In this document: piece by piece, positions 1 through 7,310 of the stretch
Layout: the number at the start of each line of letters is the position of its first letter
Numbering within the stretch: position 1 is the first letter of the stretch
NCBI GenBank assembly: GCA_947345935.1
Contig: CAMZZN010000013.1
Location: 1 to 52,655 of the forward strand
DNA: 52,655 bases
From: an uncultured Ruminococcus sp.
Lineage (GTDB): Bacteria > Bacillota > Clostridia > Oscillospirales > Ruminococcaceae
Direction of reading: 5' to 3'
Program-made: the position numbers and the translations under genes
Notes under the pieces: model-generated
Seen by the model: only the letters and a program-made list of their open reading frames with translations
The model's database searches: none
Told to the model about the DNA's origin: nothing

Positions 1-2
1 CA

Positions 3-119
3 CATTATTGGATGCAGCTTATAAACGGTAGCAGTGTGGACGATAGCAATCTTCCTGCTCCGGTTAGTGCTGATACACAGGCTGTTGCGACGACAAGAAC
101 ATATATGAGACATTACTGA
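3..119 (+). pseudogene. N-terminal fragment of secreted protease gene, closed by in-frame TGA
   Basis: From base 3 the frame of the downstream protease is open for 38 codons and then meets TGA at 117-119 (TAC TGA AAC). After the TGA the same frame stays open without interruption to 911. The peptide before the stop ends in RTYMRHY and the one after starts NSNNPASCSEYTLTVDP. Both are hydrophilic and low in unusual residues, as expected of one coding sequence. The simplest reading is a TGG to TGA nonsense change in a longer gene whose signal peptide lies before the window. A separate upstream gene ending here, or a sequencing error, cannot be excluded. Confidence 0.5.
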
Positions 120-233
120 AACAGCAATAATCCTGCTTCATGCAGTGAGTATACACTGACTGTTGATCCGCTCGACAACACATCTAGATCAAGTAATTAT
201 GCAACTCCAAGAGCATTAGTAAGCGACAACGAT

Positions 234-911
234 ATGATCAGAGATTATGATACAGCTGTTGTTCACCTAATGAAAGACGATGCTCTTTATGGTTCTGGCT
301 TTATAATTGATGATCATATAATCGCAACCGCTGCACATTGTGTTTATAGCTGTGAAGACCAAGAATTCTTTAACACTAAAATAAAATTAGTTGATAAAGA
401 TAATAATGAAACAGTGGTCACACCAATATTCACCGACATTAATAAAACATACCACAATACAACCGATTATGACAAATGTAAAAAATATGATTATGCATTA
501 ATTTACGTTGAAGAAGATTTGAGTGAATATGGTGTATTTCAACTTGGTGTTGCAACAAGTGAATATATAGATAATCATGGTCAAGTAATCGTTTCTGGTT
601 TTCCATCTAACAAAGATTATCCCGACAATTATCAAGGATTACCATTTGGCATAAGATTTAAAGCCAAAGGCAAAATTGACTCTTTAAAGGACGGAAGAAT
701 ATATTATGATGCAGATACGGCTGGCGGAGACAGTGGAGGTCCTGTTTACGCTGAAGAGGCATTTATCACCAAAAACGGAACAGTATATGATTATAAAACA
801 GTTGTTGCAATAAACACTGCACATACTAATGAACAAAATTTAAATGTTGGTATTAGGATAACTCCTGATATCCTCAAATTTTACAACAGCAACCCAAATA
901 TTGAATATTAA
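234..911 (+). CDS. Trypsin-like (S1/V8 type) serine protease, 5' part disrupted
   Basis: This 225-residue stretch has the full catalytic triad of a chymotrypsin-fold serine protease: H35 in TAAHC, D86 in YDYALI and S167 in GGDSGGP. It resembles the secreted Glu-specific V8 or trypsin-like peptidases. No signal peptide is present in this part. The first ATG, at 234, has no Shine-Dalgarno sequence; the frame is open back to 120 and, across a TGA at 117, to the window edge. The ATG is therefore probably internal to a longer secreted protease gene that has been broken. The region is clearly AT-richer than the housekeeping genes to its right. The dockerin gene starts 6 bases after the stop, so the two are likely transcribed together. 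The family call is firm; whether an active enzyme is made is not. Confidence 0.75.
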   Translation: MIRDYDTAVVHLMKDDALYGSGFIIDDHIIATAAHCVYSCEDQEFFNTKIKLVDKDNNETVVTPIFTDINKTYHNTTDYDKCKKYDYALIYVEEDLSEYGVFQLGVATSEYIDNHGQVIVSGFPSNKDYPDNYQGLPFGIRFKAKGKIDSLKDGRIYYDADTAGGDSGGPVYAEEAFITKNGTVYDYKTVVAINTAHTNEQNLNVGIRITPDILKFYNSNPNIEY

Positions 912-917
912 ATAAAC

Positions 918-1955
918 ATGAAAAAGCATAAAAATTTTTTAATCTCATTTATCACTTCCATAGCTGCATTAGGAACAATTTCTTCTATGTCTGCTCATGC
1001 GGTAATTTATTTTTATGATAAAGAATCCATGGACAGCATATTGGAAAATTCATATATGATTCCTCCCAATGACGGTTTTTTATGCAGAAACGATAACGAG
1101 ATATATCAGAACCAGAGAATGTACATCACAGCAACCGGTTACGATGATGAACATATAGGATATGTCATTTGTACTATACCCAGTCAACAAGCTGACAGCA
1201 TCAGAGCAAACATATACGGTAATATTGACAGCGATGCTCTTGAAAAGTCTCTTTCCGAAATATGTCCCGATGCGGAAAAAATCCGTCTTAATTCCTTTAC
1301 AGAAGCAAATGATCACTGGGATTTATATATAGCAGGTTTTGACGGTCATACCTCCTACGATGAAGCAAGAAAGAAAGATTTAACATACAAACAGGTGCGC
1401 AGGGTCAAGGACTTGCTTGACAGCGTCGGCGAAGTGCAGGAATTTACCTACACTATGTTACCTGTTGAGTGTGAAAAATCAATATCGAACTTTATTACCG
1501 CATATGACAAAAAAGAAAACGGCGTCGATTATCTGAAATTAATTACAAATTATATCACTGATAACAATCTGCCGTGTCATATTGATGAAAATTCAAAATG
1601 CAGAACTTTCTATGTTGTTCCGAATGAAGAAATTACAATTGCCGAGCGTTATAATCTTGCAAAAATGATTTACAGTGATCTGGATATCTATCCAAATTTC
1701 GAGTATCTTGATACGGTTGAGGTATTATCTGAAGACATAACGATCGACCTCCACAACAACATTGACGGCGACACCGACTGTGACGGCAATATACTTTTAA
1801 ATGACGCCGTGCTTATCATGCAGGCAGTCGGAAATCCCGACGAATATACGCTGACGCCGCAGGGAAAATTCAACGCCGATATCGCCGGAAATTATGACGG
1901 TGTAACCAATATGGACACTCTTGCAGTTCTAAAAAAACTTCTTAATCTTAAATAA
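918..1955 (+). CDS. Secreted protein with C-terminal type I dockerin
   Basis: The 345-residue product begins with a signal peptide (MKKHKNF, a hydrophobic core, likely cleavage after SMSAHA near residue 28). Residues about 284-345 form a dockerin: a first calcium loop DTDCDG followed by a helix ending LIMQAV, and a second repeat NADIAGNYDG with helix TLAVLKKLL. Dockerins bind cohesins on scaffoldins, so the protein probably docks to a cell-surface or cellulosome-like complex. The middle 250 residues match no family I recognise. Two stretches (about 155-190 and 235-275) both read as a helix followed by a beta strand and may be a repeated alpha-beta fold. There is no Shine-Dalgarno before the ATG, so translation may be coupled to the protease gene 6 bases upstream. 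A partner or inhibitor role for the protease is speculative. Confidence 0.8.
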   Translation: MKKHKNFLISFITSIAALGTISSMSAHAVIYFYDKESMDSILENSYMIPPNDGFLCRNDNEIYQNQRMYITATGYDDEHIGYVICTIPSQQADSIRANIYGNIDSDALEKSLSEICPDAEKIRLNSFTEANDHWDLYIAGFDGHTSYDEARKKDLTYKQVRRVKDLLDSVGEVQEFTYTMLPVECEKSISNFITAYDKKENGVDYLKLITNYITDNNLPCHIDENSKCRTFYVVPNEEITIAERYNLAKMIYSDLDIYPNFEYLDTVEVLSEDITIDLHNNIDGDTDCDGNILLNDAVLIMQAVGNPDEYTLTPQGKFNADIAGNYDGVTNMDTLAVLKKLLNLK

Positions 1956-1967
1956 GATCCACACGGC

Positions 1968-1999
1968 AAACGGCGCTTTTTCAGGCGCCGTTTTATTTT
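1968..1999 (+). terminator. Rho-independent terminator after dockerin gene
   Basis: A 9-bp perfect stem (1968-1976 with 1985-1993, AAACGGCGC paired to GCGCCGTTT) with an 8-base loop is followed by TTTATTTT. It ends the protease-dockerin unit 12 bases after the stop codon. Confidence 0.9.
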
Positions 2000-2001
2000 C
2001 C

Positions 2002-2030
2002 TTGACATAATTCCGCAAATTGTATATAAT
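2002..2030 (+). promoter_or_regulatory. Consensus sigma-A promoter of the cysE operon
   Basis: TTGACA at 2002-2007 and TATAAT at 2025-2030 are both perfect consensus and separated by exactly 17 bases. Transcription should start near 2037, leaving a leader of about 185 bases before cysE. Confidence 0.9.
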
Positions 2031-2036
2031 ATAAGT

Positions 2037-2215
2037 ATCTACTATTAGACCTCCCCGGAAACTAAGGCGCAGCCATATGTCTGAAAATTTTGTCATACTG
2101 CAAGGCTGACGACAAAATCGGGCTGACGCCCTATAAGGAGGATAACGCTGCCACATGGCAAAAGATTTGACAGATGGCGTGCGTTAGTTTACGAGGATGT
2201 CTGTTTTTTAAGGAG
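2037..2215 (+). promoter_or_regulatory. Long structured 5' leader of cysE-cysS, class unknown
   Basis: About 185 transcribed bases precede cysE. They hold several complementary segments: AAACTAA (about 2059-2065) pairs with TTAGTTT (about 2185-2191) and could close a multi-branched domain; ATTTTGTC pairs with GACAAAAT; GGGC TGAC GCCC is a small hairpin; TGCC ACA TGGCA is another. At the 3' end ACAGA can pair with TCTGT just before a run of six T, a weak terminator-like structure directly upstream of the ribosome binding site. The TTAGTTT strand lies inside that structure, so the two folds would compete. I do not see the T-box core expected in cysteine operons. A regulatory leader is inferred, not identified. 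Confidence 0.5.
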
Positions 2216-2221
2216 TACCGT

Positions 2222-2878
2222 ATGCTTTTCAGAAATATACGCCGTGATATAAGACTGATAAAAGAAAGAGATCCTGCGGCAAGAAATGCCTTTGAAATTC
2301 TCATGACATACCCCAGTCTTGTCGCTATCAGGGATTACCGCATAGCTCACTGGTTCTACCGCCATGGAATGTTCACCGCAGCCCGTATCATCTCCCAGAG
2401 CGCACGCAGACGGACAGGGATCGAGATACATCCCGGAGCCTCTATCGGCAAGGGGCTTTTTATAGACCACGGAATGGGCGTGGTCATAGGCGAAACTACC
2501 GTTATCGGCGACAACTGCCTTATCTACCAGGGCGCTACTTTAGGCGGCACCGGAAAAGACAAGGGTAAGCGTCACCCTACCCTGGGGAATAATGTTCTCG
2601 TAGGTGCGGGAGCTAAAGTTCTTGGTCCGTTTAAAGTCGGGAACAATGTGAAAATAGCCGCCAATGCGGTGGTACTAAACGAGATCCCCGACAACTGCAC
2701 CGCCGTAGGCGTTCCTGCCAGGGTGGTAAAGAAAAACGGCGCAAGAGTAAAAGGGCACACGGTCACTCAGGATATAGACCAGATCCATATTCCCGACCCG
2801 GTTTCTCTCGAACTCTGCCGTATGCAGGCGGAAATTGACCGTATAAAAAAACAGCTCGGCACCGGGCAGAATTCATGA
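2222..2878 (+). CDS. cysE: Serine O-acetyltransferase
   Basis: CysE transfers acetyl from acetyl-CoA to L-serine, the first step of cysteine synthesis, in the cytoplasm. The 218-residue protein has a helical N-terminal part (about 1-65) and a left-handed beta-helix of hexapeptide repeats ([29 protein letters not shown]), with the family's active-site motifs IDHGMG (D82, H83) and KRHP (H118) and the typical GVPARVV end of the helix. An in-frame ATG exists at 2174, but AAGGAG at about 2210-2215 precedes the ATG at 2222, which also matches the usual N-terminus. The gene is followed 27 bases later by cysS, a common pairing in Firmicutes that links cysteine supply to its charging. It is read from the promoter at 2002 through the structured leader. 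Confidence 0.95.
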   Translation: MLFRNIRRDIRLIKERDPAARNAFEILMTYPSLVAIRDYRIAHWFYRHGMFTAARIISQSARRRTGIEIHPGASIGKGLFIDHGMGVVIGETTVIGDNCLIYQGATLGGTGKDKGKRHPTLGNNVLVGAGAKVLGPFKVGNNVKIAANAVVLNEIPDNCTAVGVPARVVKKNGARVKGHTVTQDIDQIHIPDPVSLELCRMQAEIDRIKKQLGTGQNS

Positions 2879-2905
2879 CACGGCGCACGAAAGGAAAGGT
2901 TAAAT

Positions 2906-4318
2906 ATGCAGCTTTATAATTCGCTTTCACATAAAAAAGAAGAATTCATTCCACGCTTCGAGGGAAAGGTGAGTATGTACACTTGTGGTCCCACTGTATA
3001 TCATTACGCACATATCGGCAATCTGAGAAGCTATATCATGGAGGATATTCTTGAAAAGTACCTCCGTTTCAGCGGCTACGACGTCAAGCGTGTTATGAAT
3101 ATAACGGATGTGGGACATCTCACCTCGGACGGCGATACCGGCGACGACAAAATGCTCAAAGGCGCAAAGCGTGAACATAAAACGGTTATGGAGATAGCAG
3201 AATTCTACACCAACGCTTTCTTCAACGACTGCAAAAAACTCAATATAAAAACTCCCGACGCTGTTGTTCCGGCTACGAGCTATATTGACGAATTTATCCG
3301 TGTGATCTCCGTTCTCCTTGAAAAGGGCTATGCCTACCAGTCAGGCGGAAACATATACTTCGACACCTCGAAGCTTGACAAATACTATGTTTTCAATGAC
3401 TTTAAGGAGGAAGATCTTGCGGTAGGCGTCCGTGAAGGCGTTGAAAACGACGAATACAAGCGCAGCAATGCCGACTTCGTCCTCTGGTTCACACGCTCCA
3501 AATTCGATGACCAGGAACTTAAATGGGATTCTCCCTGGGGCGTGGGATATCCCGGATGGCACATCGAGTGTTCCTGCATAAGCATGAAGAATCTTGGCGA
3601 ATATCTGGACATCCACTGCGGAGGAATCGACAACGCTTTTCCACACCACACCAATGAGATCGCACAGAGCGAGGCATATCTCGGACATGAGTGGTGCAAC
3701 TATTGGTTCCACGTACATCACCTTAATACAAACAGCGGAAAAATGAGCAAATCAAGCGGCGAATTCCTGACAGTCTCACTCCTGGAGGAAAAAGGCTATC
3801 TCCCGGTAGTTTACCGTTTCTTCTGTCTCCTGTCCCACTATAGAAAATCCCTTGTATTCTCATGGGAAAATCTCGACAACGCCGCTGCGTCCTACAATAA
3901 GCTTATCGCCAAAATCGCTCCTCTGACAAAAGAACAGGGCGGCGATACCGATCAGACTGAATACGACAGCCTGATGAAGAACTTTACCGACGCTCTCGAC
4001 AATGACCTGAATACATCCCTTGCCGTCACAGCTCTTTACGATGTGCTAAAGTCCGCAGCAAATGCGGCGACAAAGCTTGCTCTTATAAGAGAGTTTGACA
4101 AGGTTCTTGGTCTTGATCTTATCGAAAACGCTGAAAAGTCCGCCGAAGAAGATAAGCACGACGATATACCGCAAGAGGTCATGGAACTTCTGGAAAAGAG
4201 AAAGGCCGCCCGCAAGGAAAAGAATTTTGCCCTTGCCGACGAGCTTCGCAGCAGTATCGAGGCTTTTGGCTATGAGGTCAGGGAAACACGTCAGGGTACC
4301 GTATTAACAAAAAAATAA
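2906..4318 (+). CDS. cysS: Cysteinyl-tRNA synthetase
   Basis: This 470-residue class I aminoacyl-tRNA synthetase charges tRNA-Cys. It shows the HIGH-type motif HIGN (36-39), the KMSKS loop (279-283) and zinc-site residues (C27 in YTCGPTVY; the GWHIECSC segment; GGIDNAFPHH). The C-terminal part carries the helical anticodon-binding region and the basic end (RKAARKEKNFALADELR). Length is normal for the family. The start follows GAAAGGAAAGG at about 2889-2900. It shares the cysE transcript. Confidence 0.97.
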   Translation: MQLYNSLSHKKEEFIPRFEGKVSMYTCGPTVYHYAHIGNLRSYIMEDILEKYLRFSGYDVKRVMNITDVGHLTSDGDTGDDKMLKGAKREHKTVMEIAEFYTNAFFNDCKKLNIKTPDAVVPATSYIDEFIRVISVLLEKGYAYQSGGNIYFDTSKLDKYYVFNDFKEEDLAVGVREGVENDEYKRSNADFVLWFTRSKFDDQELKWDSPWGVGYPGWHIECSCISMKNLGEYLDIHCGGIDNAFPHHTNEIAQSEAYLGHEWCNYWFHVHHLNTNSGKMSKSSGEFLTVSLLEEKGYLPVVYRFFCLLSHYRKSLVFSWENLDNAAASYNKLIAKIAPLTKEQGGDTDQTEYDSLMKNFTDALDNDLNTSLAVTALYDVLKSAANAATKLALIREFDKVLGLDLIENAEKSAEEDKHDDIPQEVMELLEKRKAARKEKNFALADELRSSIEAFGYEVRETRQGTVLTKK

Positions 4319-4334
4319 AGCGAGAATCAAAAAC

Positions 4335-5120
4335 ATGGCACGAATTTATCCGCTTTTCAGCTCCAGTAAAGGGAATTCCACATTTATCGGCACGGAAAAA
4401 GAAGGGATACTCATCGACTGCGGAGTTAGTTTCAAGCGTCTTTCCGAGGCTCTTGCCGTCAACAACATCCCTCTTTCCGCCGTCCGTGCAGTATTTATCA
4501 CACACGAGCACAGCGACCACGTATCAGGATTGCTCATGCTGACAAAAAAGACCGGATTACCCGTATATGGTCAGAAGCGTACGCTTCAGAGACTTTATGA
4601 ATCCGGTAAGATAGCCCCTGCTTCAAGAATTATCGATATGAGCGGAATATCGATATCATGCGGCGGCTCGGAGCTTTCCTGTTTCGATACCCCGCACGAT
4701 ACTATCCAGAGCTGCGGTTACAGAATACATACATCCGACGATAAATACTGCGCCGTCTGCACTGATCTGGGACACGTCACCCCGGAGGTCGACCGGGCGC
4801 TGACCGGCTGCCGTCTGGTACTTCTGGAAGCAAATTACGATGAAAATATGCTCCGGACGGGACCTTATCCGCTTTATCTCAAGGAACGCATACTTTCTCA
4901 AAACGGTCACCTGTCCAACGGCGACTGCGCCTTTCAGATAGGAAAGCTTATCGAAAGCGGAACTACGCATTTTCTGCTGGGGCACCTCAGCCAGGACAAC
5001 AATCGCCCTGATATAGCCGAATATACCGTAAAAAACAGCCTGTCCCGGTACAAATTCTTCAAGGACTATCTCCTTGGCGTTGCTCCGGTGGAGACAAAGG
5101 GAGGAGCAGTGGTTTTCTGA
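4335..5120 (+). CDS. walJ: Metallo-beta-lactamase fold hydrolase, WalJ/YycJ family
   Basis: The 261-residue protein has the MBL-fold signature THEHSDH at 56-62, with N-terminal SSSKGNST and the aspartate of LIDCG typical of the YycJ/WalJ family, and later CTDLGHV and LLEANYD metal-site motifs. Family members are small cytoplasmic exonuclease-like hydrolases, best known next to the WalRK regulon, but no WalRK genes are near here. Instead it sits between cysS and rlmH. In Firmicutes walJ and rlmH are often neighbours, which supports the name. The start codon has only a weak ribosome binding site. The stop overlaps the rlmH start by one base, so the two are probably translationally coupled. Confidence 0.85.
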   Translation: MARIYPLFSSSKGNSTFIGTEKEGILIDCGVSFKRLSEALAVNNIPLSAVRAVFITHEHSDHVSGLLMLTKKTGLPVYGQKRTLQRLYESGKIAPASRIIDMSGISISCGGSELSCFDTPHDTIQSCGYRIHTSDDKYCAVCTDLGHVTPEVDRALTGCRLVLLEANYDENMLRTGPYPLYLKERILSQNGHLSNGDCAFQIGKLIESGTTHFLLGHLSQDNNRPDIAEYTVKNSLSRYKFFKDYLLGVAPVETKGGAVVF

Positions 5121-5593
5121 TGACGATAAACCTTATTGCCGTAGGAAAGCTGAAAGAGGATTATCTCAGAAGCGCCTGCGCAGAATACATAAAGAGGCTC
5201 TCACGGTACTGTACATTTGAGCTGCACGAACTTGACGAATGCCGCCTGGGCGATTCTCCATCTGAAAAAGAAATACTCTCCGCTCTGAAAAAGGAGGGAG
5301 AACAGATAAGACGCTTTGCAAAGGGATTCGTTATCCCTCTTTGTATCGAGGGAAAGCAGCTTACAAGCCCGGAGCTTTCGTCTGAGATCTCCGACGCCGC
5401 CGTCAGCGGACACAGTACGATAACTTTCATAATAGGCAGCTCCTTCGGTCTTGACGACGGGATCAAAGCTATAGGCGACCTCCGGCTGTCCATGTCGCCT
5501 ATGACGTTTCCGCATCAGCTTGCAAGGGTCATGCTTTTAGAACAGATCTACCGCTCCTTCCAGATCGCCGCAGGAGGAAAATATCATAAATAA
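5120..5593 (+). CDS. rlmH: 23S rRNA (pseudouridine1915-N3)-methyltransferase
   Basis: RlmH is a SPOUT-class enzyme that methylates pseudouridine 1915 of 23S rRNA on assembled 70S ribosomes. The 157-residue length equals the family norm. The C-terminal knot that binds S-adenosylmethionine is visible in TFIIGSSFGLDDGIK and the end MTFPHQLARVMLLEQIYRS, which is nearly invariant in the family. The ATG overlaps the walJ stop in TGATG. Confidence 0.95.
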   Translation: MTINLIAVGKLKEDYLRSACAEYIKRLSRYCTFELHELDECRLGDSPSEKEILSALKKEGEQIRRFAKGFVIPLCIEGKQLTSPELSSEISDAAVSGHSTITFIIGSSFGLDDGIKAIGDLRLSMSPMTFPHQLARVMLLEQIYRSFQIAAGGKYHK

Positions 5594-5606
5594 CCGAGGT
5601 GTCAAA

Positions 5607-6581
5607 ATGAATGTCAAGGATGAACTTATAAAAGAACTTGCCGAAGCCGGCGGAGAATACGTTTCCGGAGCGGCTCTTGCGGATAAACTCGGAGTCAGCA
5701 GAAACGCCGTCTGGAAAGCCGTCAACGCCATAAAGGAAGAGGGCTATGGGATCGAATCTTCCCCCAAAGGCTATAAACTGAGCAAAGACAACAACCGCCT
5801 TTCAGCGGAGGTTATCCGTTCCGCTCTCACCGGCAAAAATACGGACAGAAAAATCGTTGTACTGGAAGAAACAGATTCCACCAATATAGCAGCCAAGGAA
5901 CTTGCGGCGTCAGGAGCGCCCCACGGTACCGTCGTAGCTGCCGACAGGCAGACTGCCGGACGTGGCAGAATGAACCGCAGTTTTGTGTCGCCGTCCGGAA
6001 AGGGACTTTATATGAGCGTAGTTATCCGTCCGGAACTCGATATGAAATTCGTTCCGATGATAACGTCCGCTGCCGCCGTAGCCGCTTCTTTCGCCGTAGA
6101 AAAACTCTGCGGTCACGAAGTGCAGATAAAATGGGTCAACGACCTGTATATGAACGGAAAAAAGATCTGCGGCATCCTCACCGAAGCTTCTCTTGATCTG
6201 GAAATAAAATCCCTTGACTATGCCGTTGTGGGCATCGGGATAAACGTCCGATCCATGAAAGACGACTTTGATGATGAGCTGAATCTCCGTGCCGCTTCTG
6301 TGGAAGATGAAACAGGTATCGTTATTGACAGAAATCTGCTCTGCGCCGAAATACTGAACAATCTTGACATATGGCTCGGCAAGATCGAAGACCGCAGCTA
6401 TATCCTCGAATACAGACGGCGTGAATATCTTACCGGTAAATATATCTCAGCCGAGTACGGCGGAAAAACCATCTCCGGAACTGCCGTGGGCATCGACAGA
6501 AACGCCAATCTTATGGTGGAACTGCCGAACGGCGAGATCATCAATCTTAATTCCGGAGAGGCAACTCTGCACCGCAAATAA
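5607..6581 (+). CDS. birA: Bifunctional biotin operon repressor / biotin-protein ligase
   Basis: BirA attaches biotin to the carrier domain of carboxylases and, in the long form, represses biotin genes. The 324-residue protein has an N-terminal helix-turn-helix (about 1-60, LGVSRNAVWKAVNAIKEEG), the biotinyl-AMP loop GRGRMNRSF from 118, the KWVNDLY motif near 175 and a C-terminal SH3-like domain. It is therefore the DNA-binding group II type. No biotin synthesis gene is in the window. It is 13 bases after rlmH and 13 before deoD. Confidence 0.95.
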   Translation: MNVKDELIKELAEAGGEYVSGAALADKLGVSRNAVWKAVNAIKEEGYGIESSPKGYKLSKDNNRLSAEVIRSALTGKNTDRKIVVLEETDSTNIAAKELAASGAPHGTVVAADRQTAGRGRMNRSFVSPSGKGLYMSVVIRPELDMKFVPMITSAAAVAASFAVEKLCGHEVQIKWVNDLYMNGKKICGILTEASLDLEIKSLDYAVVGIGINVRSMKDDFDDELNLRAASVEDETGIVIDRNLLCAEILNNLDIWLGKIEDRSYILEYRRREYLTGKYISAEYGGKTISGTAVGIDRNANLMVELPNGEIINLNSGEATLHRK

Positions 6582-6594
6582 AAGGGGGTCTACC

Positions 6595-7305
6595 ATGCCA
6601 ACAGCACATAACAACGCCGAAAAAGGCGATATTGCAAAAACAGTTCTCATGCCGGGAGATCCGCTGAGAGCAAAATACATTGCCGAAAATTATCTTGAAG
6701 ATCCGGTCTGTTACAATCAGGTAAGGGGAATGCTCGGCTACACGGGTACATACAAGGGGATCTCTGTCTCCGTTCAGGGCAGCGGCATGGGTATGCCGTC
6801 TATCGGCATTTACTCGTGGGAGCTTTTCAATGAATACGGCGTTGAAAATATTATCCGTGTTGGAACTGCCGGGGCTGTCGCCGATAGCGCAGAGCTCCGG
6901 GACATTATAATCGGAGTAAGCGCAAGCACAAACTCCAATTATGCCGCTCAGTATCGTCTGCCCGGAACTTACGCTCCTACCGCTTCATGGAAACTTGTTT
7001 CCGCCGCCGTTAACGCCGCAAAGGATAAGGGATGCAGATTCCACGCAGGAAATATCCTCAGCAGCGACACTTTCTACGATGACGCCGACAGCCTTTCTCA
7101 ATGGCGTAAAATGGGGGTTCTCGCCATCGAAATGGAAGCCGCAGCTCTTTACATGAACGCCGCAAGAGCCGGAAAAAACGCACTATGCATCCTTACTGTC
7201 TCGGACTGTCCTCTCAGGGGACTTTCAACCACAGCCGAGGAGCGTCAGACAGGATTCCGTAATATGATGGAAATCGCTCTTGAAACGGCGCTGACGATAA
7301 GTTGA
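6595..7305 (+). CDS. deoD: Purine-nucleoside phosphorylase, DeoD type
   Basis: DeoD cleaves purine (deoxy)ribonucleosides with phosphate to the base and (deoxy)ribose-1-phosphate for salvage. The 236-residue protein has the family motifs LMPGDPLRAKYIAE near the start, QGSGMGMPS for phosphate, RVGTAGA, EMEAAALY and SDCPLRG. The same frame is open far upstream into birA, but the ATG at 6595 follows AAGGGGGT at about 6582-6589 and matches the standard start. The gene converges on feoB with only five bases between the stop codons; no separate terminator is visible in that gap. Confidence 0.95.
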   Translation: MPTAHNNAEKGDIAKTVLMPGDPLRAKYIAENYLEDPVCYNQVRGMLGYTGTYKGISVSVQGSGMGMPSIGIYSWELFNEYGVENIIRVGTAGAVADSAELRDIIIGVSASTNSNYAAQYRLPGTYAPTASWKLVSAAVNAAKDKGCRFHAGNILSSDTFYDDADSLSQWRKMGVLAIEMEAAALYMNAARAGKNALCILTVSDCPLRGLSTTAEERQTGFRNMMEIALETALTIS

Positions 7306-7310
7306 CGGCA

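Noticed and set aside
117..119. TGA as a selenocysteine codon in the protease
   Set aside because: No selenocysteine insertion hairpin is apparent directly after the TGA, no sel genes are in the window, and the position is not a known redox site of this protease family.
2037..2215. T-box, SAM, cobalamin or TPP riboswitch before cysE
   Set aside because: None of the hallmark conserved strings of these classes was found by eye. The region is kept only as an unclassified structured leader.
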